38,238 nt of DNA from Microcaldota archaeon. Its GTDB lineage: Archaea; Micrarchaeota; Micrarchaeia; Anstonellales; Anstonellaceae. This document shows, in pieces, positions 6,012 to 12,310 of this stretch. The notes below the pieces were generated by a model. It saw only the letters and a program-made list of their open reading frames with translations. It was not told where the DNA came from and did not search any database. The DNA is taken from assembly GCA_021813025.1 (NCBI GenBank), contig JAKAME010000005.1:1-38238 (forward strand), written 5' to 3'. The translations under genes and the position numbers were made by a program. Numbering within the stretch: the first letter of the stretch is position 1; each line of letters opens with the position of its first letter.

Positions 6012-6941
6012 ATGGCACAGGAAGGATTTCTGATAAAGCAGGAGAAATATCTCGAAGCCGGCATCCACATCGGAACCAAGCTTCGGGTAATAGACATGAA
6101 CAAGTTCATCTACCGCACGAGAAACGACGGCTTGTTCGTTCTCGACCTTCGCAAAATAGACGAGCGCATAAGGCTTGCAGGAAAGCTCATGTCAAAATAC
6201 GCGCCTGAGGAGATTGTGGTCGTTGCCTCGCGCGCCTACTCCTCCATGGCTGCGCAGGCTTTCGGACGGGTTACTGGCGCGCACGTGATTGCGGGGCGCT
6301 TCGTGCCCGGCGCGTTCACCAACGTGCAGCGCGCCGACTTCGTTGAGCCAAAGCTTGTGGTCATCTGCGACCCCAAGGGCGAGAGGCAGGCGGTGCTGGA
6401 ATGCGGCAAGATGGGCCTGCCCACGGTGGGATTGTGCGACACGGACAACTACACCATGCACATCGACTGGGTGATTCCCTGCAACAACAAGGGACGCCGC
6501 TCTCTGGCCCTCATCTTCTGGCTGCTCGCGCGCGAGATGGCCATGGTGAACGGCAAGACAACTTCATACGACGACTTCAAGCCCACCCTGGAAGAGTTCG
6601 AGGCTTCGCTGAACGCGCCTGCGCCTGAAGCTGCAAACGCGCCTGCCGTGGATGCGGCCTCTGCCCCCCAGGCCCCGCTGATTGAGACCGAATCCCCGGC
6701 CGCAAGCGCAGCAGAAGTGGCGGAAGAGGTGGAGGAGGCAGAGGAGGAAGAGGAGGCCGAAAAGGCAGGAGCTGAGGGCAAGGAAGCTTCGGCCGATGTT
6801 GAAAAGAAAGAGGGCGAGGCAAAGGCTTCCGGCGCGAAAAAGCCCCGCGCGCCCCGCGCCAGGAAGGCCGAGGGAGGGGAGAGGAAAGAGCCCGAATCCC
6901 GCGGCAGGGCCCACAAGGACGAGGAAGGGAAGAAAGAGTGA
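6012..6941 (+). CDS. rps2: Ribosomal protein uS2 with long acidic tail
   Basis: 30S protein at the back of the small subunit. The S2 fold covers about the first 200 residues: YLEAGIHIGTKLRVIDMNKF, FVLDLRKIDERIRLAGKL, the GRFVPGAFTN loop and the DWVIPCNNKGRRSLALIFWL helix are diagnostic. About 105 further residues form an Ala/Glu-rich then Lys/Arg-rich tail, far beyond the normal end, and are probably disordered. The start is ATG 6012, 5 nt after GGTGA (6002-6006); ATG 6000 overlaps that site. In many archaea enolase sits just before rps2, but here tRNA-Pro does. Confidence 0.93.
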   Translation: MAQEGFLIKQEKYLEAGIHIGTKLRVIDMNKFIYRTRNDGLFVLDLRKIDERIRLAGKLMSKYAPEEIVVVASRAYSSMAAQAFGRVTGAHVIAGRFVPGAFTNVQRADFVEPKLVVICDPKGERQAVLECGKMGLPTVGLCDTDNYTMHIDWVIPCNNKGRRSLALIFWLLAREMAMVNGKTTSYDDFKPTLEEFEASLNAPAPEAANAPAVDAASAPQAPLIETESPAASAAEVAEEVEEAEEEEEAEKAGAEGKEASADVEKKEGEAKASGAKKPRAPRARKAEGGERKEPESRGRAHKDEEGKKE

Positions 6942-6949
6942 AGCGGCCC

Positions 6950-6985
6950 TTTCGCTTTTTCATTTTTTCCAATTTTTCCCGCTTG
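6950..6985 (+). terminator. T-rich terminator tract after rps2
   Basis: Three runs of five or six T residues follow the rps2 stop within 45 bases, with no strong hairpin, as expected for archaeal termination on T tracts. Confidence 0.5.
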
Positions 6986-7024
6986 TTTTACGACGATAAA
7001 ATGCGCCTGGCACGGGCCGAGCGA

Positions 7025-7034
7025 TTTATAAATA
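7025..7034 (+). promoter_or_regulatory. TATA box of the thioredoxin-like gene
   Basis: TTTATAAATA predicts a transcription start near 7055, leaving a leader of about 38 nt that carries AGGTG (7083-7087) 5 nt before the ATG at 7093. Confidence 0.6.
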
Positions 7035-7092
7035 CACCCCGGTTTAGAGAGGAGAGGTTGCAGCGCGAATCCTCCCCAAGCGAGGTGTTTTC

Positions 7093-7755
7093 ATGGCTTT
7101 GAACCCTTTTGCCAAGGCAGCCATACTTACGATAGCGGTTGCGGCCCTTGCGCTGGTCGTGGTTTCCCAGCTTGACGACGCGCGGGCAGGCTCGCTGAGA
7201 AAGAGCGTGGAGCTGGTTTCGTTCGAGAGCGAATCGAGCCGGCTGGTTTCCGAGTACGCCCAGCTTGGGGACGGGGACCCGTGCATGTTCGCGAACTTCA
7301 CGACTTCGCTGCAAAAGGAGAGGGCATACTCGCTGGCGGAGAAGCTCGGGGACTACCAGCGCTCCAACATGGTTGGCGCGGATTATGAGGCCATAAAGCG
7401 CGCGTATTTCGTAAGCCTGGCCGAGCTGCACATCCGGACGCTGGAAAACGCGCGCAAATGCCCCCAGTACGCGGAAATACCCGTGCTGTTCTTCTACCGC
7501 GAGGCGCCCCCGGACTGCCCGGAATGCAGGCTGCAGAACGAGGCCCTCGTGCTCGCGGCGCAAAGGTGCGGCAACGTGCGCACCTTCGCTTTTCCAGTGA
7601 ATGCCAACTACTCCTTCATCCAGCTGCTGGTCGGCAAATACAAGGTGCAGAAAGTCCCCGCCATGGTGATAGACGAGCGCGAGCTGGTTGACACGATTCA
7701 GAACCAGGACCAAATCGTGGCCATGCTGGAAAAAGACGGGGCGGCGTGCAGCTAG
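7093..7755 (+). CDS. Membrane-anchored thioredoxin-like protein
   Basis: Residues 8-25 form one hydrophobic N-terminal helix, so the rest probably faces outside the cell. A thioredoxin-like domain occupies about residues 128-220: the strand VLFFYRE, then a CPEC motif (Cys142, Cys145), later KVPAMVID with the cis-proline position. This suggests thiol-disulfide exchange, but the substrate is unknown. Residues 40-120 are charged, probably helical, and of no family I recognise. Start ATG 7093 has AGGTG upstream and a TATA box at 7025. The glycosyltransferase gene follows after 23 bases, so the two probably share an operon. Confidence 0.72.
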   Translation: MALNPFAKAAILTIAVAALALVVVSQLDDARAGSLRKSVELVSFESESSRLVSEYAQLGDGDPCMFANFTTSLQKERAYSLAEKLGDYQRSNMVGADYEAIKRAYFVSLAELHIRTLENARKCPQYAEIPVLFFYREAPPDCPECRLQNEALVLAAQRCGNVRTFAFPVNANYSFIQLLVGKYKVQKVPAMVIDERELVDTIQNQDQIVAMLEKDGAACS

Positions 7756-7778
7756 CCAGAATGGGCCGGTGTTTTGCG

Positions 7779-9089
7779 ATGGATGCCAAGTTCGGGCAGC
7801 GAAGAAGGGCCGTCATGTTCGGCATTTTTTGCCTGGCGGCGGCGGTAGTGGCGCTCCTTTTCGTGTCTTACCAGACCGTCACGCTGTTCTACAGCCTCCT
7901 CACGGTCTACATCTTCTTCGTTTTCCTGACCATATGGCTTGACGGGGCGTGGAGGACGATTTCCCCGCCAAAGCCCGCGAAATGGCCCGGAGTGAGCATC
8001 ATAATACCCTCATACAACTCGGCCTCCACGCTAAGGGACTGCGTTGCCGCATGCAAGCGCCTGCGCTATGCTGGAAAGGCCGAGATAATAGTAATTGACG
8101 ACGGCAGCACGGACGGCTCGTGCGAAAGCCTGCGCATTGCAGGCGTGAAGGTTTTCCGCAAGGAAAACGGGGGGAAGGCCTCGGCCATGAATTTCGGGAT
8201 AAAGAAGGCTTCGTACGGGCGGATAGTGTGCGTTGACAGCGACTCCTACCCCCGCGAGGACGCGCTCGAGAAAATGGTCCCGTACATGGAAGAGGACTCA
8301 AAAGTCGGGGCAGTGGTGCTTTTCATCTGCGTGAGCAGGCCGAAAAGCCTGCTTGCGAAGGTGCAGGAGATAGAATACTGGGTTTCGTACGGCTTCTTCC
8401 TCAAGGCGCTTGATTCCATAGGCGGGCTATACGTCACCCCGGGGCCGATGGCCCTCTACCGCAGGGAGGTGTTCGAGAAACTCGGCGGGTTCGAGGAGAA
8501 GAACATAACCGAAGACATGGAGATAGCCCTGCGCATGCAGAAAAACGGCTGGAAGATACGCGCATGCCACCAGTCGGTGGTCTACACCGAGGCCCCTGAC
8601 ACGCTGCAGGGGGTTTTCAGGCAGCGCTTCCGCTGGTTCCGCGGCGGGTTTGCGAACGTGATAAAGTATTTCGACATGTTCTTCAACGAGAAATTCGGCG
8701 CGTTCGGGTTTTTCGTCCTGCCGCTCATCCTTGTAGCCGGATTCTTCGCCTCCACGTTCATGCTCTGGATTCTGGCGAGCTGGGCGAAAAGCGCGCTAAG
8801 CCTCGTGCTGCCCTCGCTCGGCAACATGAAAACCCTCGGCGACTTCATCGTTTCCGCGCCAGGCTCGCTGGACTACATGGCCGTTGATTCTGTTTTCATA
8901 TTCAGCATCTTCTGCACGCTGATATGGTGCTTCTTCGTCTACAAGAGCTTCCAGATAACCGGCAACCGGTTCGGGCCGAAGCACGCCGTTCCCATGGCCC
9001 TTCTGCTGTTCGCATTCCCGCTTTTCCTCGGATTCACCTTCCTTGCGAGCTATGCGGCGGAATTCACCGGGCTGAAGCGCGGCTGGTAG
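7779..9089 (+). CDS. Family 2 (processive-type) membrane glycosyltransferase
   Basis: It probably polymerises or extends a surface polysaccharide from a nucleotide sugar at the membrane. Two N-terminal membrane helices (about 12-55) precede a GT-A domain with DDG (107-109), DSD (153-155), TED (244-246) and QRFRW (282-286), the motif set of BcsA/PgaC-type processive enzymes. At least three membrane segments follow (about 300-430). Length is 436 residues. ATG 7779 is chosen because GGTG stands 7 nt upstream; ATG 7761 is an in-frame alternative. The product cannot be told from sequence. Downstream of the thioredoxin-like gene, probably in the same operon. Confidence 0.85.
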   Translation: MDAKFGQRRRAVMFGIFCLAAAVVALLFVSYQTVTLFYSLLTVYIFFVFLTIWLDGAWRTISPPKPAKWPGVSIIIPSYNSASTLRDCVAACKRLRYAGKAEIIVIDDGSTDGSCESLRIAGVKVFRKENGGKASAMNFGIKKASYGRIVCVDSDSYPREDALEKMVPYMEEDSKVGAVVLFICVSRPKSLLAKVQEIEYWVSYGFFLKALDSIGGLYVTPGPMALYRREVFEKLGGFEEKNITEDMEIALRMQKNGWKIRACHQSVVYTEAPDTLQGVFRQRFRWFRGGFANVIKYFDMFFNEKFGAFGFFVLPLILVAGFFASTFMLWILASWAKSALSLVLPSLGNMKTLGDFIVSAPGSLDYMAVDSVFIFSIFCTLIWCFFVYKSFQITGNRFGPKHAVPMALLLFAFPLFLGFTFLASYAAEFTGLKRGW

Positions 9090-9150
9090 GAGAAAGGGAG
9101 CGCAGAAAAAAGCGCGGATGGCGCGTGAGAAAGGCTTTGGAAGATGATTT

Positions 9151-10425
9151 TTATTTTCCAAACACAAGCGCTTTCTCCCCCAGATATTTCGCCTTCTTTC
9201 CCAATTCCTCCTCTATGGAAAGCAGGCGGTTGTATTTGGCCGTGCGCTCGCCCCGGCAGGGCGCGCCGGACTTGAGCTGGCCGAAAGCCAGGCCAACGGC
9301 CAAATCCGCAATGGTCGTGTCCTCGGTTTCTCCTGAGCGGTGGGACACCATGACGCCCATGTGATGCGCCTTGCAGTACTGGGCGCACTCGATTGCCTCT
9401 GACAAGGTGCCGATTTGGTTGACTTTGAGGAGAAGGCAGGAAATGGCCTTTGCCTCGCGTGCTTTCTTCAGCCGCCTCAAGTTCGTCACAGTGAGGTCGT
9501 CCCCCACTATTTGCGTGCGAGAGCCTATGCTTGCATTCAATTCGCCGAAATGGGCGTAATCCTCCTCGTCAAACGGGTCCTCGAGCGAGACAAGGGGATA
9601 GGAGGAGGCAAGCGAGCGCCAATAATCCACCATCCCGTCCGCATCCTGCTCGCCGCCGTCTATTGAGTAGCGGCTGCTTTTTGCATCAAAAAATGAACTG
9701 GCGGCCGCATCCATTGCAAGCTTCACTTTTTTGGAATAGCCGGCCTCGGTTATTGCGTCCTCAAGCAGGTCGAGGGCTTCGCGGCTGGTTTGCAGCATGG
9801 GCGCGAATCCGCCCTCGTCGCCCACGTTTTTGCCCGAGGGGCCGTAGCGCTTGGCAATGAGCGAGCCCAAGGCATGATAGACCTCGGTGCCTGCTTGCAG
9901 CGCCTCGCTGAACTTGGAAAACCCGACAGGCGCGAGCATGCATTCCTGCACTGCCAGGCCTGAGCCTGCGTGCTTGCCTCCGTTAATCACATTGAGGAAG
10001 GGGATGGGAAGGATGGCGCCGCCAAGAAGCGAATAGGGAGAGACGCCTTTTGATGCGGCTGCCGCCTGCCACACGGCCATTGAAACTGCAGTTGTGGCAT
10101 TGGCCCCAAGGCGCGATTTGTTTTGGGTGCCGTCCAATTCGACGAGAATGGAGTCGATTTTTTCCTGATTTGCCGCAGGCTTGCCTGCAAGAGCCTTGGA
10201 AATGGCCCCGTTCACGTTTGCAACGGCGCGGCTCACTCCTTTTCCTCCCCAAGCCTTGCCCCCGTCGCGCAGCTCAAGGGCCTCGAACGTGCCCGTGGAT
10301 GCGCCTGAAGGGGCATAGGCGCGCGCATGAGTGCCGTCCGAGAGGACGACCTGCGCCTCAACGGTCGGGTTGCCGCGCGAATCAAGGCGCGCAGACGCGC
10401 GCACCGAGCGGATGGTGGCCGGCAT
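9151..10425 (-). CDS. eno: Enolase (phosphopyruvate hydratase)
   Basis: It converts 2-phosphoglycerate to phosphoenolpyruvate in glycolysis and gluconeogenesis. Family motifs are present in order: ARLDSRGNPTVEAQV at the N-terminus, GANATTAVSMA, NVINGGKHAGSGLAVQECM, GDEGGFAP with the acid-base Glu, SLEDPFDEEDY for Mg binding, LLLKVNQIGTLSEA with the catalytic Lys, and SHRSGETEDTTIADLAV. Length is 424 residues, normal for the family. In many archaea eno sits between rpoK/rpoN and rps2; here it lies beyond rps2 on the opposite strand, 8 bases after a membrane-protein gene in a two-gene operon. Confidence 0.96.
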   Translation of the reverse strand: MPATIRSVRASARLDSRGNPTVEAQVVLSDGTHARAYAPSGASTGTFEALELRDGGKAWGGKGVSRAVANVNGAISKALAGKPAANQEKIDSILVELDGTQNKSRLGANATTAVSMAVWQAAAASKGVSPYSLLGGAILPIPFLNVINGGKHAGSGLAVQECMLAPVGFSKFSEALQAGTEVYHALGSLIAKRYGPSGKNVGDEGGFAPMLQTSREALDLLEDAITEAGYSKKVKLAMDAAASSFFDAKSSRYSIDGGEQDADGMVDYWRSLASSYPLVSLEDPFDEEDYAHFGELNASIGSRTQIVGDDLTVTNLRRLKKAREAKAISCLLLKVNQIGTLSEAIECAQYCKAHHMGVMVSHRSGETEDTTIADLAVGLAFGQLKSGAPCRGERTAKYNRLLSIEEELGKKAKYLGEKALVFGK

Positions 10426-10433
10426 GGGCTACC

Positions 10434-11057
10434 TCAGGCCTTCCAGGCGCTCAGGGGGGTGTCGGAAGCGGCCAGGCGGGCTGCGCGCCCCCCGAAGAGC
10501 GGCACGTGGGGCACTTTTCCGTCTCCCGCCCGCCAGCCCAGATAGGCGAAAATGAGAATGTGCAGGGCGAGAACGATAACGAAGAGGCCGGCCACCTGCG
10601 CGAAGGGGGCTACGGACACGGCTCCGCTCAGGGAGAGAAGGCCCACGAGCGCCAGCACAAGATAGATGACTATGAAGAACCACGAGAGCATGCTGGCCTG
10701 CAGGAAGTGGAAGCGCAGCCATCGCTGGGAAGAGAGGGGCGGGCTGAGGTGGGACCAGAACCACCGCGTCTGGCCGAAGAGCGAGTAGCATCGCTTGCCA
10801 AGCGCAAGCATCTCCAGCGTCTGCGCGTCATTGAGCTTGGGCTCGACTGCGGCAGGGACCGGAATGACCGAGGAGAGGGAATAGGCGGAGGCGGCGCCCG
10901 ATTGGGATGCGGGCCGCCATGCGGAGGATGAGGGCATGGACTGGGAGGGGCGGGCGGAGGCGAACGCCGGCCGGACCGAGCTGAAGCCCGGCTTTGGCGC
11001 AGGCTTTGACGGGCGGCGGCTGGCGCGCCGCCGATGAGACGGATGCTTGGATGCCAT
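10434..11057 (-). CDS. Membrane protein with basic, Pro/Ser-rich N-terminus
   Basis: The first 60 or so residues are rich in Arg, Pro, Ser and Ala and are probably disordered. After about residue 85 there is a globular part, then two hydrophobic helices near 120-142 and 152-175, with the second running into an AYLGWRAGDG turn. This layout (RFHFLQASMLSWFF before the helices) resembles small Tic20/DUF4870-like membrane proteins, but that likeness is weak. It starts at ATG 11057 with a TATA box 28 bp upstream. It is transcribed into enolase, with 8 bases between them. Function unknown. Confidence 0.65.
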   Translation of the reverse strand: MASKHPSHRRRASRRPSKPAPKPGFSSVRPAFASARPSQSMPSSSAWRPASQSGAASAYSLSSVIPVPAAVEPKLNDAQTLEMLALGKRCYSLFGQTRWFWSHLSPPLSSQRWLRFHFLQASMLSWFFIVIYLVLALVGLLSLSGAVSVAPFAQVAGLFVIVLALHILIFAYLGWRAGDGKVPHVPLFGGRAARLAASDTPLSAWKA

Positions 11058-11080
11058 AAGACGGCTAAAGAGCGCAAAGT

Positions 11081-11090
11081 CTTTAAATAA
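11081..11090 (-). promoter_or_regulatory. TATA box of the membrane protein-eno operon
   Basis: On the minus strand this reads TTATTTAAAG, centred 28 bp upstream of the ATG at 11057, so the mRNA has almost no leader. The box is nearly symmetric and could also drive plus-strand transcription into the structured element at 11105. Confidence 0.55.
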
Positions 11091-11104
11091 AACGAAACCG
11101 GCGA

Positions 11105-11219
11105 GGGGGCTCCCTCAAGACGCCTTCGGCGTCTTGGGGCACCGCCGGCTCTCCAGAGCCGGCGATTGTCCTCCTGACCGCCCCCGCCGCTACGGGCGGT
11201 CCCTCCGGTCCCGGCCCCC
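11105..11219. ncRNA. Candidate structured RNA, four-helix junction
   Basis: The 115-base segment is closed by GGGGGC (11105-11110) with GCCCCC (11214-11219). Inside are three hairpins: 11113-11124 with 11128-11139 (12 pairs, one wobble, loop TTC), 11143-11152 with 11155-11164 (perfect 10-base repeat, 2-base spacer) and 11176-11183 with 11194-11201 (8 pairs). The layout is cloverleaf-like. It matches no RNA I know; 5S rRNA, SRP RNA and tRNA do not fit. The strand is unknown. A TATA-like box at 11081-11090 lies just upstream on the plus strand. A folded DNA element is the alternative. Confidence 0.45.
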
Positions 11220-11228
11220 GACGTATCC

Positions 11229-11238
11229 ATTTTAAACC
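11229..11238 (+). promoter_or_regulatory. TATA box of the zinc-ribbon genes
   Basis: ATTTTAAACC predicts a start of transcription near 11258. That is downstream of the ATG at 11250 and argues for the later TTG start. Confidence 0.5.
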
Positions 11239-11300
11239 TACCCGCCCTAATGGATTACAATACATCGGCCTTAGGCCAATATCCAATTTCAGGTGATATT

Positions 11301-11483
11301 TTGATTTGCGAGCGTTGCTCAAACCAGGTGCACTACGCAGAGAAGTGCGAATACTGCAAGAAAAGCGTCTGCTTAAGCTGCGTGAAAAGCGCCAAGCGCA
11401 TAAAGAAGACCAGCCGCCTCTCAATCTGCAAGGGATGCTGGGGAAACTTGCGCGCAAGAAAGCAGTTCAAGGCAGTGAATTAG
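11301..11483 (+). CDS. Small Cys-rich zinc-binding protein
   Basis: Sixty residues with four CxxC-type knuckles (Cys3/6, Cys16/19, Cys24/27 and the late CKGCW), enough for two zinc sites, followed by a basic tail (RARKQFK). The start is a choice between ATG 11250 and TTG 11301. I prefer TTG because AGGTGAT (11291-11297) stands at the usual distance and the TATA box puts transcription start after 11250; the extra 17 residues from 11250 hold no motif. The KSAKRIKKTSRLSICKGCW stretch suggests a nucleic-acid or ribosome partner, which is inference. A second zinc-ribbon gene follows after 19 bases. Confidence 0.68.
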   Translation: MICERCSNQVHYAEKCEYCKKSVCLSCVKSAKRIKKTSRLSICKGCWGNLRARKQFKAVN

Positions 11484-11502
11484 AACTGGCCGGAAGCGGA
11501 TT

Positions 11503-11886
11503 ATGAAAAGCAAAAGCGAACGGCTCATCCAAGTGTGCCCCAACTGCGGCCATAGGGTCAAGACCAGCGATTTCTTCAGCAAGAATTGGCTTGCGTGGGA
11601 GGGCCAGCAAGCAATAAGCGGCGTTTTCACCTGCCCAAAATGCGGATATTACGGATTGCCGGTCGAGGTGAAGGAGCGCGACCTGCCCAAGATTAAATTC
11701 TCGAACAAGCCCATGGGGCGCCCGGTCTTCAGGAAGATGAATTGGCTTTCGTATCTGATGCTGCTGGGCGTCCTTGGGTGGATTTTGTTCCTGTTAATTT
11801 TTGCCTTCCCGGTCGTGGTGGCGCTCGCAGTCTTGCTGGCCATACTGGCCGCCATCAAATGGCTGTTCAGGCCCGCTTCCTCGTGA
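11503..11886 (+). CDS. Zinc-ribbon membrane protein
   Basis: The N-terminus has a four-cysteine zinc ribbon (Cys12/15 in VCPNCG and Cys44/47 in TCPKCG), then a linker rich in Lys and Pro, then a hydrophobic stretch at about residues 83-120 that would cross the membrane once or twice. Proteins of this layout are common in archaea and mostly uncharacterised. It probably shares a transcript with the preceding small zinc protein. The 3' end overlaps the end of msrB on the other strand by 20 bases, so the two transcripts are antisense there. Confidence 0.72.
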   Translation: MKSKSERLIQVCPNCGHRVKTSDFFSKNWLAWEGQQAISGVFTCPKCGYYGLPVEVKERDLPKIKFSNKPMGRPVFRKMNWLSYLMLLGVLGWILFLLIFAFPVVVALAVLLAILAAIKWLFRPASS

Positions 11887-12301
11887 ATTTCAGGCTTTCC
11901 GAATTGATGCAGAATCTTTTTCCCGTTGGTTTGGGCCCGTCGCCGAACACGTGGCCAAGATGGCCTCCGCATTTGGCGCACACAACCTCGGTGCGGGCCA
12001 TGCCCAGAGACTTGTCCTCGTGCAGCTCCACCTTTTTCTCATCAAGAGCGGCCCAGAAGGCCGGCCAGCCGCAGTGGGAGTCGTATTTGGCTTCTGAGGA
12101 AAAAAGCGGGTTGCCGCAGGCTGCGCAGGAATAGACGCCCTGCCCGAAGTGGGAGTCGTATTGGCCGCTGAAGGGCAGTTCGGTGCCTTTCTCGCGCAGC
12201 ACGCGGAATTGGCTGGGGCTGAGTTGCTTGCGCCATTCGGCGTCGGATTTGAGGATTTTTTGCCCTTGATTTCCGGTTTTGGCGGTTTTTCGTCCTGCCA
12301 T
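11867..12301 (-). CDS. msrB: Peptide-methionine (R)-S-oxide reductase MsrB
   Basis: It reduces methionine-R-sulfoxide in oxidised proteins. All family parts are visible in 144 residues: Zn ligands Cys59/Cys62 (CAAC) and Cys108/Cys111 (CAKC), the DSHCGWPAFW segment, GGHLGHVFGDGP, and the catalytic Cys131 in RFCINS. Cys77 (SHCGW) could be a resolving cysteine. A Lys/Gly-rich 15-residue start precedes the fold. It begins 9 bases after ileS ends, so it is transcribed with ileS. Its last 20 bases overlap the convergent zinc-ribbon gene. Confidence 0.94.
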   Translation of the reverse strand: MAGRKTAKTGNQGQKILKSDAEWRKQLSPSQFRVLREKGTELPFSGQYDSHFGQGVYSCAACGNPLFSSEAKYDSHCGWPAFWAALDEKKVELHEDKSLGMARTEVVCAKCGGHLGHVFGDGPKPTGKRFCINSESLKFTRKRA

Positions 12302-12310
12302 CGCACAGCC

